Source: an uncultured Prevotella sp. (GTDB taxonomy: Bacteria; Bacteroidota; Bacteroidia; Bacteroidales; Bacteroidaceae). From it: 64,000 nt of DNA. The DNA lies in assembly GCA_900540375.1 (NCBI GenBank), contig UQFS01000001.1, positions 129,987-193,986 of the forward strand, written 5' to 3'. The notes below the pieces were generated by a model, which did no database searches, was not told the origin of the DNA, and saw nothing but the letters and a program-made list of their open reading frames with translations. The stretch's first letter is position 1; every line of letters begins with the position of its first letter. This document shows positions 49,727 through 57,722 of the stretch, one piece after another. The translations under genes were made by a program, and so were the position numbers.

Positions 49727-51499
49727 ATGAGTAAGAAAATTCAGTTCAGTCTCGTTTATCGTGACATGTGGCAGAGCTCAGGTAAGTTCCAGCCACGCAA
49801 GGATCAGTTGGAGCGTATCGCTCCGGTCATCATCGACATGGGATGTTTCTCGCGTGTGGAGACCAACGGCGGCGCTTTTGAGCAAGTGCAGCTTCTGGCC
49901 GGTGAGAATCCTAACGATGCAGTGCGTGCCTTCTGCAAGCCTTTCAATGAGGCCGGCATCAAGACCCACATGCTCGACCGTGGCTTGAATGCGCTGCGTA
50001 TGTATCCTGTGCCTGACGACGTGCGTGCAATGATGTATCGTGTCAAGCATGCTCAGGGTGTGGACATCCCCCGTATCTTCGATGGCCTGAATGACATCCG
50101 CAACATTGCGCCTTCTATCAAATGGGCTAAGGAAGCAGGTATGACACCACAGGGAACACTGTGTATCACCACTTCTCCCGTCCATACACTTGAATACTAC
50201 AGCCATCTGGCTGATCAGGAAATAGAGGCCGGTGCAGAGGAGATCTGCCTGAAGGATATGGCCGGTATCGGTCAGCCTGCCTTCTTGGGTAAGCTCACCA
50301 GGATGATCAAGGATAAGCATCCTGAGATCATTATCGAATATCACGGCCATTCCGGTCCCGGTCTGAGCATGGCTTCTATTCTGGAAGTCTGCAAGAACGG
50401 CGCCGACATCATCGACACCGCCATTGAGCCGCTGTCGTGGGGTAAGGTTCACCCCGATGTCATCTCTGTGCAGAGCATGTTGAAGAACGCTGGCTTTGAG
50501 GTGGCTGACATCAATATGGACGCTTACATGAAGGCACGTGCGCTGACTCAGGAATTCATCGATGAGTGGTTGGGCTACTTCATCAATCCCCAAAACAAGT
50601 TGATGTCCTCACTCCTGCTGAGCTGCGGACTTCCCGGCGGTATGATGGGTTCGATGATGAGTGACTTAGGCGGCATCCGCGGTACCATCAACAATCTGCG
50701 CAAGAAGAAGGGCGAGCCTGAGCTGAGCGTCGACGATCTGCTCATCAAGCTCTTCAACGAGGTCGCTTACGTTTGGCCGCGTGTGGGCTATCCACCATTG
50801 GTGACACCATTCTCTCAGTATACCAAGAATATCTCTCTGATGAACTTGCTCTCTATGGAGCAGGGCAAGGGTCGTTATGTCTATATGGATGATTCCATGT
50901 GGGGAATGATCCTCGGCCGTAGTGGTAAGGTGCCTGGCGAGATCGCCCCCGAGCTGAAGGAGCTGGCCAAAGAGAAAGGCTATGAGTTCACCGACATCGA
51001 TCCGCACACCTTGCTGAAGCCCGCTTTGGAGGACTTCAAGAAGGAGATGGACAAGAACGGATGGGACTATGGAAAGGACGACGAAGAACTCTTCGAGCTC
51101 GCCATGCATCCCGAGCAGTACCGTAACTATAAGAGCGGTCAGGCTAAGAAGAACATGCTGGCTGACCTGCAGAAGGCTAAAGATGCCAAGATGGGCAGTA
51201 AACTCTCTGAAGAGGAGCTCGCCGCCTTCAAGCACGCCAAGGCTGACGCTATCGTCGCTCCGGTGAAGGGTCAGGTGTTCTGGGAGTTCCAGGGCGAGGG
51301 CGAGTGTGCTCCTGCCGTGGAGCCTTACATCGGCAAGGAATATAAGGAAGGCGGCACCTTCTGCTATATCCAGGCTCCTTGGGGCGAGTTTGTGGAGGTC
51401 AAGGCTGACCTCGGCGGCAAGCTCGTGGAGATCAATGCCAAGCAGGGCAGCAAAGTCCAGAAGGGCAATGTCATCGCTTACATAGAGCGTCAACACTAA
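49727..51499 (+). CDS. Carboxyltransferase-type subunit (pyruvate carboxylase B / oxaloacetate decarboxylase alpha-like)
   Basis: 590 aa. A DRE-TIM carboxyltransferase barrel (SLVYRDMWQSSGKFQPRKDQ, then LDRGLNALRMYP and the lysine segment EEICLKDMAGIGQPA that should be carboxylated), a PYC_OADA-like helical domain, a linker, and a C-terminal fold that matches a biotinyl domain (GGKLVEINAKQGSKVQKGNV). Two departures are clear: RDxHQS is RDMWQS and HxHDT is HGHSG; and the biotin site AMKM reads APWG (residues 550-553), so this chain cannot be biotinylated there. Such proteins in Bacteroidetes are annotated as pyruvate carboxylase subunit B; a separate biotin carrier may be needed. Confidence 0.75.
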   Translation: MSKKIQFSLVYRDMWQSSGKFQPRKDQLERIAPVIIDMGCFSRVETNGGAFEQVQLLAGENPNDAVRAFCKPFNEAGIKTHMLDRGLNALRMYPVPDDVRAMMYRVKHAQGVDIPRIFDGLNDIRNIAPSIKWAKEAGMTPQGTLCITTSPVHTLEYYSHLADQEIEAGAEEICLKDMAGIGQPAFLGKLTRMIKDKHPEIIIEYHGHSGPGLSMASILEVCKNGADIIDTAIEPLSWGKVHPDVISVQSMLKNAGFEVADINMDAYMKARALTQEFIDEWLGYFINPQNKLMSSLLLSCGLPGGMMGSMMSDLGGIRGTINNLRKKKGEPELSVDDLLIKLFNEVAYVWPRVGYPPLVTPFSQYTKNISLMNLLSMEQGKGRYVYMDDSMWGMILGRSGKVPGEIAPELKELAKEKGYEFTDIDPHTLLKPALEDFKKEMDKNGWDYGKDDEELFELAMHPEQYRNYKSGQAKKNMLADLQKAKDAKMGSKLSEEELAAFKHAKADAIVAPVKGQVFWEFQGEGECAPAVEPYIGKEYKEGGTFCYIQAPWGEFVEVKADLGGKLVEINAKQGSKVQKGNVIAYIERQH

Positions 51500-51617
51500 T
51501 ATCATATTTCATCATCTGTCCTTCTCGTTGCTTTCCATGAGAGCAGACCGGCGTCGTTGTGGCGTGGCTGAGCCTGCAAGGAAGCAAGGAGAAGGGTGGA
51601 TGATGAATTCGTTTTAT

Positions 51618-52163
51618 ATGGATTATCAGAAGATCATAGACAAGTATTACCCAACCGTCGATGAGTTGCGCCATATCCTGCTCGTTCACAGTCGTACTGT
51701 GACAACGCGGGCTTTGGATATTTGTGACTGTCATCCCGAGTTGAATCTCGACAGACAGTTTGTCGAGGAGGCGGCTATGCTTCATGATATTGGCATCTTT
51801 CGCTGTGACGCGCCCGGCATTGCCTGCCATGGTACAGAGCCTTATATTTGTCACGGCCGTTTGGGCGCAGAGCTGATGCGTGAGGAAGGCTACCCAAAGC
51901 ATGCCCGTGTGTGTGAGCGGCATACCGGCGCCGGACTGTCCAAAGAGGAGATCATCCGGCAGAGACTGCCATTGCCACATCAGGATTTCCTGCCTGAGAC
52001 ACTGGAAGAGAAGCTGATTTGCTATGCTGACAAGTTCTACAGCAAGTCCAATCTCAAGAAAGTCAAGACACCAGAGCAGGCCGCAAAGAGCATCGCTAAG
52101 TTTGGAGAGGATGGTCTCCAGCGTTTCCTGCAATGGAAAACACTATTTGAACCTGAACGTTAA
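51618..52163 (+). CDS. HD-domain phosphohydrolase
   Basis: 181 aa from ATG 51618 (MDYQKIIDKYYPTVDELRHI), which fits the family start; ATGs at 51600 and 51603 are alternatives. HD-superfamily metal residues: H in ILLVHSRTV, HD in AAMLHDIGIF, H in YICHGRLGAEL, H in CERHTGAGL and D in ICYADKFYSKS. The substrate (nucleotide or phosphoester) is unknown. It is 118 bases downstream of the carboxyltransferase gene. Confidence 0.82.
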   Translation: MDYQKIIDKYYPTVDELRHILLVHSRTVTTRALDICDCHPELNLDRQFVEEAAMLHDIGIFRCDAPGIACHGTEPYICHGRLGAELMREEGYPKHARVCERHTGAGLSKEEIIRQRLPLPHQDFLPETLEEKLICYADKFYSKSNLKKVKTPEQAAKSIAKFGEDGLQRFLQWKTLFEPER

Positions 52164-52200
52164 AAATGCGAAAACCCTCGCTTGTTCAACAGATATTGCG

Positions 52201-52208
52201 TAATTTTG
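52201..52208 (+). promoter_or_regulatory. -7 box TAATTTTG for the LptD-like gene
   Basis: Consensus box; predicted start near 52214. The first in-frame start codons after it are TTG 52234 and TTG 52261. Confidence 0.6.
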
Positions 52209-52233
52209 CATAGCTCATGATGAGCGTCATTCA

Positions 52234-55107
52234 TTGTTTTCACATTATTCAGAATATCCATTGAGAAGTAAGCCTTTCATTATATTATCGGCAGTGGGTG
52301 TCATGGCTGTAGCCATGGCCAGTGGAGTTATGCCTTCTCCCGACAAGCGGCTTACCGGCAAGAAGGCTGATACCACGCAGACGGACTCCTCCCGTGTCAA
52401 AGGATTACAAGCTGATGGTGCCGCTACCGACACCACGGGCATGGACTCTCTGCAACTCGCTGTCTATCACCACAACAAGGCGATAGACGACTCGCTGCGC
52501 CTCGACTCCATCAACCGAAAGAAGAAAAACGGCATTGACGCCCCCGTCTCCTATCAAGCCGATGACTCGCTGGTCTATATGGCCTCCACCAATACCGCCC
52601 ATCTCTACGGCTCGGCTGAGGTGAAGTACGAAAACATGGACTTGAAGAGCGACAAGATCAAGCTGAGTCTTGACAGCAGTCTTGTACACGCTACCGGTTC
52701 CAGAGACACCACGGAAAAGGACGGCATCAAGGGTAAGCCGGTCTTTGTCATGGGACAGGATACTTACGACACCGACACGATGTCGTTTAACTTCAAGACT
52801 AAGAAAGGCTTCATCAAACACGTATACACCAAGCAGAAGGATGGATTCCTGACCAGTGAGCAGTCGAAACGCAACGACAATGGCGAGATTTATCTGGCTC
52901 ACGGACGCTACACCACCTGCGACGCACCCCATCCCGACTTCTATATTGCTTTGTCGCGTGCCAAGGTACGTCCTGGCAAGGATGTAGTCTTCGGTCCGGC
53001 CTATCTGGTTGTAGCCGATGTGCCGTTACCATTCGCCATTCCTTATGGCTTCTTCCCCTTCACCAAGAGTTATTCCAGTGGCTTCATCATGCCAACGTAT
53101 GGTGACGAGAACAGTCGTGGATTCTATCTGCGTGACGGTGGCTACTATTTTGCCATGAGCGACAAATGGGATCTGAAGCTCTTGGGTGAGATCTATACCA
53201 AAGGCTCGTGGGGCTTCTCGGCAGCCAGCAACTATAGGAAACGATATAAGTACAGTGGCTCGTTTCTCTTCAGCTACCAGGACACTAAGACCGGTGACAA
53301 GGGCATGCCGGACTTCTCTGAGCAGAAGAGCTTCAAATTGCAATGGAGCCATCGGCAGGACCCGAAAGCCAATCCTTTCAGTAGTCTTGCTGCCAGCGTC
53401 AACTTTGCGTCATCGAAGTATGAACGCAACAACCTGACGAGTATGTACAATCCGCAGTCGCTCACTCAGTCGACACGTACCTCTTCGGTCAGTTGGAGCA
53501 CTACCTTCTCCAGCATCGGACTGTCGCTGAGTTCTTCTGCCAACCTCTCGCAGAATATGCGTGACTCGAGTATCGCCATGACGCTGCCCGATTTGAATAT
53601 CAACATCTCTCGCTTCTATCCTTTCCGCCGCAAGCATCAGGTGGGCGACGAAAAATGGTATGAGAAGATCTCTATGAGCTATACCGGACAGCTCAGCAAC
53701 TCGATCAACACCAAGGAAAACAAGCTCATGCACTCCAATCTCATCAAAGACTGGAAAAACGGCATGCAGCACAATATACCGATCAGCGGCAACTTCACGC
53801 TGTTCAACTATATCAACATCTCGCCCTCGTTCAACTTCACCGACCGTATGTATTCGAGCAAGGTCACACGCTCGTGGGATCAGGCGACACAGGAAGAGGT
53901 GCGTGATACGACTTACGGATTCCACAATGTCTATAACTGGAACCTGAGTCTCTCGGCCAATACCAAGCTCTATCTGTTTGCCATCCCTAACAGAAAGATC
54001 TTCGGTGATAAGATTCAGGCCATCCGCAATGTCATCACACCGCAAATCTCCTTCAGCTATGCACCTGATTTCGGTGCTTCGCGCTACGGCTATTATCAGA
54101 CCTATCAGAAGACCGATGCCGACGGCAACGTGTCGCTGGTGGAATATTCACCCTATTCTGACCAACTCTACTCCGTACCAGGCAAGGGCAAGACGGGTAG
54201 CATCTCGATGGACTTGTCCAACAATCTTGAGATGAAAATCAAGAGCGACGAGGATTCGACGGGTTATAAGAAGATCAGCCTTATCGATGAGCTCGGTGCC
54301 AGCATGTCCTACAACATGGCAGCCTCTTATCATAAGTGGAGTGACCTGAGCATGCGTCTGAGGCTGAAATGGTGGAAGAACTACACATTCAACATGAATG
54401 CGGTCTTTGCCACCTACGCTTGGGATCTCGATGAGAACGGCAAGCCTTATGTCGGTAACCACACAGAGTGGGGACGTGGACGCTTCGGTCGTTTCCAGGG
54501 AATGTCGCAGAACATCTCCTACACGCTGACTCCCGAGAAGATCGCCAAGCTCTTTGGCGGTGGCAGCGACGAGGACAAGGACATCAAAAACAAAGACAAC
54601 AATGATGATAGTGACGAAGGCATAGACACCGACATCAACAGTAATGTCGATGCCGAGATGATCAAGGCGCAGAACGGAGCCAAGAAGAAGAGTGGTGGCG
54701 GCAAAGCCAGCACAGATGACGACGGCTACATGCGCTTCTCTATGCCCTGGTCCATCACCTTCGGCTACGGTATCACGATGCGTGAGAACACTTCCGGGAA
54801 GTTCAACTATAAGAGTATGCGCTATCCCTATAGCTTCTCTCAGACACTCAATATGAGCGGCAACCTGCGCATCAGCGACGGATGGAATATCAGCTTCTCC
54901 AGCGGTTATGATTTCGACAATCACAAGATGTCAATGACCACGGCATCGTTGCAGCGTGACCTTCACTGCTTCAACATGAGTTGCTCTGTGGTACTGGCTC
55001 CATACACGAGCTACAACTTCACCTTCCGATGCAACGCATCAACGCTTACCGACGCGCTGAAGTATGACAAGCGGAGCGGTTACAGCAATGCCGTGCAGTG
55101 GTATTAA
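52234..55107 (+). CDS. Outer-membrane LPS-assembly protein, LptD-like (Bacteroidetes type)
   Basis: 957 aa if read from TTG 52234; TTG 52261 (RSKPFIILSAVGVMAVAMAS) gives a better signal peptide. No ATG is available before residue 24. The N-terminal OstA/LptA-like beta-jellyroll (MASTNTAHLYGSAEVKYENM, LKSDKIKLSLDSSLVHATGS) is followed by a large beta-barrel (GFIMPTYGDENSRGFYLRDG and many amphipathic strands) and one acidic low-complexity loop near residues 785-830 (DEDKDIKNKDNNDDSDEG). It places LPS in the outer leaflet with LptE. The family cysteine bridges of E. coli LptD are not evident. Confidence 0.85.
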   Translation: MFSHYSEYPLRSKPFIILSAVGVMAVAMASGVMPSPDKRLTGKKADTTQTDSSRVKGLQADGAATDTTGMDSLQLAVYHHNKAIDDSLRLDSINRKKKNGIDAPVSYQADDSLVYMASTNTAHLYGSAEVKYENMDLKSDKIKLSLDSSLVHATGSRDTTEKDGIKGKPVFVMGQDTYDTDTMSFNFKTKKGFIKHVYTKQKDGFLTSEQSKRNDNGEIYLAHGRYTTCDAPHPDFYIALSRAKVRPGKDVVFGPAYLVVADVPLPFAIPYGFFPFTKSYSSGFIMPTYGDENSRGFYLRDGGYYFAMSDKWDLKLLGEIYTKGSWGFSAASNYRKRYKYSGSFLFSYQDTKTGDKGMPDFSEQKSFKLQWSHRQDPKANPFSSLAASVNFASSKYERNNLTSMYNPQSLTQSTRTSSVSWSTTFSSIGLSLSSSANLSQNMRDSSIAMTLPDLNINISRFYPFRRKHQVGDEKWYEKISMSYTGQLSNSINTKENKLMHSNLIKDWKNGMQHNIPISGNFTLFNYINISPSFNFTDRMYSSKVTRSWDQATQEEVRDTTYGFHNVYNWNLSLSANTKLYLFAIPNRKIFGDKIQAIRNVITPQISFSYAPDFGASRYGYYQTYQKTDADGNVSLVEYSPYSDQLYSVPGKGKTGSISMDLSNNLEMKIKSDEDSTGYKKISLIDELGASMSYNMAASYHKWSDLSMRLRLKWWKNYTFNMNAVFATYAWDLDENGKPYVGNHTEWGRGRFGRFQGMSQNISYTLTPEKIAKLFGGGSDEDKDIKNKDNNDDSDEGIDTDINSNVDAEMIKAQNGAKKKSGGGKASTDDDGYMRFSMPWSITFGYGITMRENTSGKFNYKSMRYPYSFSQTLNMSGNLRISDGWNISFSSGYDFDNHKMSMTTASLQRDLHCFNMSCSVVLAPYTSYNFTFRCNASTLTDALKYDKRSGYSNAVQWY

Positions 55108-55193
55108 TCATGTTGTATAGAGTGGTATTCTGTATGTCGTGGGGGGGTAACTCAAGCAGAACTTTCGTTATAGAACTATATTGGTAAGATACA

Positions 55194-56369
55194 ATGAAGA
55201 AACAGACACAAGCCATACATGTGCCTTATAAGCGGCGCGACGCGTATGACGCACTCAGTATGCCCGTGTACAACGCAGTAGCCTATGAGTTTGACAATGC
55301 TCAGACGATGAGCGATGCCTTTTGCAACCGTATCGACGCACCGGACTATTCTCGTTGTGAGAATCCTACGGTTTCCAACTTCGAGGAGCGTGTCAAGGCG
55401 CTCACAGGAGCAAAGAATGTCATTGCGCTCAACAGTGGTATGGCTGCCATCAGCAATACCATGATGGCGCTCACATCACAGGGAAAGAACGTAGTGACGT
55501 CGAAGCATCTCTTCGGCAACACTTTCTCTTTGCTCATGTCTACGCTTCGTAAGTTTGGCGTGGGTTGCAAGCTTGCTGACCTGACGGATCCCGAATCTGT
55601 GGAGGCTGCTGTCAACGAGAATACATGCTGCATCTTTTTGGAAATCATCACCAACCCGCAGACGGAGGTGGCTGACTTGAGCAAGTTGGCAGAGATCGCC
55701 CATGCCCATCATATCCCATTGGTAGCCGACACGACAACCATTCCCTTCATAATGTTTTCTTCCCATGACTTGGGTGTGGACATTGAGGTGGTGTCCAGCA
55801 CGAAGTATGTCAGTGGGGGCGCTACATCATTAGGCGGACTGGTCATCGACTATGGCACCACACCGCATTTCGGTGAGGTAATGAAAAATGAGATGCTCTT
55901 CAATCTCGGCGCCTATATGACTCCGCAGGTAGCTTTCCTGCAGACCATGGGACTGGAGACACTTGGCGCACGCTATCGTGTACAATCCTCCAATGCATTG
56001 ACTTTGGCTCGCAGGCTTCTGATACTGCCTCAGATCAAACGTGTCAACTATGTAGGCTTGGAGGATAATCCTTTCCACGAGCTCGCACAGCGGCAGTTTG
56101 GCTCTACTGCCGGAGCTATGGTGTGCATCGATTTGGAATCGAAGGATGCCTGCTTCCGCATGATCGACCATCTGAAGCTCATCCACCGTGCCACCAATCT
56201 CTTCGACAACCGTACGCTGGCCATCCATCCGGCCAGTACGATCTTTGGTCTCTTCCCCGACAAGATGAAAAAGGCGATGGACGTCAGCGACACGACGATC
56301 CGTCTCTCCATCGGATTGGAGGATGTCGACGACCTCTTTGAGGACATCAAGCAGGCTTTGGAGGGCTAA
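55194..56369 (+). CDS. Cys/Met metabolism PLP enzyme (cystathionine gamma-synthase / sulfhydrylase type)
   Basis: 391 aa. The PLP lysine lies in VVSSTKYVSGGATSLGGLV, and the family blocks YSRCENPTVSNFEERVKALT and ALNSGMAAISNTMMAL are intact. It could be a cystathionine gamma-synthase, O-acetylhomoserine sulfhydrylase or methionine gamma-lyase; the sequence alone does not decide. It starts an operon with the MalY-like lyase after 11 bases, which favours a synthesis role (homocysteine or cystathionine formation). The leader 55108-55193 shows no SAM riboswitch. Confidence 0.88.
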   Translation: MKKQTQAIHVPYKRRDAYDALSMPVYNAVAYEFDNAQTMSDAFCNRIDAPDYSRCENPTVSNFEERVKALTGAKNVIALNSGMAAISNTMMALTSQGKNVVTSKHLFGNTFSLLMSTLRKFGVGCKLADLTDPESVEAAVNENTCCIFLEIITNPQTEVADLSKLAEIAHAHHIPLVADTTTIPFIMFSSHDLGVDIEVVSSTKYVSGGATSLGGLVIDYGTTPHFGEVMKNEMLFNLGAYMTPQVAFLQTMGLETLGARYRVQSSNALTLARRLLILPQIKRVNYVGLEDNPFHELAQRQFGSTAGAMVCIDLESKDACFRMIDHLKLIHRATNLFDNRTLAIHPASTIFGLFPDKMKKAMDVSDTTIRLSIGLEDVDDLFEDIKQALEG

Positions 56370-56380
56370 TCATAGAAATT

Positions 56381-57565
56381 ATGAGAGTTACGCAATACGA
56401 TTTCGATACGATCATTGAGCGTCGTGGTTCGGGCGATCTCATGCACGAGGCGTTGAAACCACGCTGGGGACGCGACGACCTGCAACCTCTGTGGGTGGCA
56501 GATATGGATTTTGCCGTCTGTCCGGAGATTCTCGATGCCTTGCGCCATCGGCTGGATCATCCTATCCTCGGCTACACGGTAGAGCCGGAGGATTACTTCC
56601 CCGCTATCCATGACTGGGTGCTCTCTCATCATCAGTGGGACATCAAGCGCGAGTGGCTGTCGTTTATCCCTGGCATTGTCAAGGGCATTGGACTGGTCTG
56701 CAACATCTTTCTGAAGCCCGACGAAAAGGTGATCGTCATGCCGCCGGTCTATCATCCTTTCTTCCTCACGCCCCGCGGCAATCATCGGGAAGTGGTGTGG
56801 AATCCGCTCATCAGACGGGAGGATGGCTACTACGACATGGATTTCGAGGGCTTGGAGCGAGTCTGCGACAACAAGTGCCGGCTGCTGATCCTCTGCAATC
56901 CTCACAATCCGGGTGGCATCTGCTGGACACGTGAGACGCTCAGCCGACTGGCTGACTTCTGCTATGACCATCATCTGCTGGTCATCTCTGACGAGATCCA
57001 TTGCGACATGGCACTCTTCGGGTACCGCCATATACCTTTTGCCAGCGTGTCGGAGAAGGCTGCCGACATCAGCATCACGTTCCAGTCGCCGACCAAGACC
57101 TTTAATATAGCAGGCATCATCACCAGTCACGCCATCGTGCCCAACAATGAATTGCGTGACTGCTTCTTTGGCTGGCTCAAGGCCAATGAGCTGGACGAGG
57201 CCCATATCTTTGCCCATATTGCCACGATAGCCGCTTTCCGCAAGGGTGAGGAGTGGCGTCGCGAGATGCTGGCTTATGTCGAGGATAACATCCGTTTTGT
57301 GGAAGACTATTGTCGGGAACATACCCCCGGCATCCGTCCACTGCGTCCTCAGGCTTCTTTCCTCGTATGGCTTGACTGCCGGGAGCTGCGTCTGAGCCAC
57401 GAAGCGTTGCTCGACCTCTTTATTGACAGGGCTCATTTGGCTCTTAATGACGGTGAGATGTTCGGATCCGGTGGTGAGGGCTTCATGCGACTCAACGTTG
57501 GCTCACCGCGAGACCATATACGTCAGGCATTGGAGAAACTCGCCAAGGCGGTGAAAGCACTGTAA
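56381..57565 (+). CDS. MalY/PatB-type aminotransferase, probable cystathionine beta-lyase
   Basis: 394 aa, class I/II aminotransferase fold. The PLP lysine is in FQSPTKTFNIAGI, and WVADMDFAVCPEI, MPPVYHPFF and CNPHNPGGICWT fit the MalY/PatB group, which cleaves cystathionine to homocysteine. The final motif FMRLNVGSPRDHIRQAL carries the carboxylate-binding Arg. Together with the preceding gene it forms a transsulfuration pair. Confidence 0.9.
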   Translation: MRVTQYDFDTIIERRGSGDLMHEALKPRWGRDDLQPLWVADMDFAVCPEILDALRHRLDHPILGYTVEPEDYFPAIHDWVLSHHQWDIKREWLSFIPGIVKGIGLVCNIFLKPDEKVIVMPPVYHPFFLTPRGNHREVVWNPLIRREDGYYDMDFEGLERVCDNKCRLLILCNPHNPGGICWTRETLSRLADFCYDHHLLVISDEIHCDMALFGYRHIPFASVSEKAADISITFQSPTKTFNIAGIITSHAIVPNNELRDCFFGWLKANELDEAHIFAHIATIAAFRKGEEWRREMLAYVEDNIRFVEDYCREHTPGIRPLRPQASFLVWLDCRELRLSHEALLDLFIDRAHLALNDGEMFGSGGEGFMRLNVGSPRDHIRQALEKLAKAVKAL

Positions 57566-57618
57566 GGATACACCTTACTTATATAGGGGCTGCCAAGAGC
57601 TGCTTCCTTACATATAAC

Positions 57619-57655
57619 AAAAAGGGAACTCTGCTAAGAGTTCCCTTTTTTAATG
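57619..57655 (+). terminator. Rho-independent terminator after the PLP enzyme pair
   Basis: AAAAAGGGAACTCT (57619-57632) pairs with AGAGTTCCCTTTTT (57637-57650), loop GCTA. Confidence 0.92.
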
Positions 57656-57722
57656 CCCTAATGCTTTAATGCTTAATATACTAATGCTTCAATGCTTTAG
57701 CTGCCTTCAATGCTTTGGTGCT
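57651..57722. repeat. AATGCTTTA-type tandem repeats
   Basis: About seven copies of TAATGCTTTA or close variants (AATGCCCTA, AATGCTTAA, AATGCTTCA, AATGCTTTGG) fill the gap between the terminator and the receptor stop codon. Confidence 0.7.

Noticed and set aside
55108..55193. Possible SAM or cobalamin riboswitch before the sulfur amino-acid genes
   Set aside because: The leader is only about 85 bases and shows none of the conserved cores or stems of those riboswitches.
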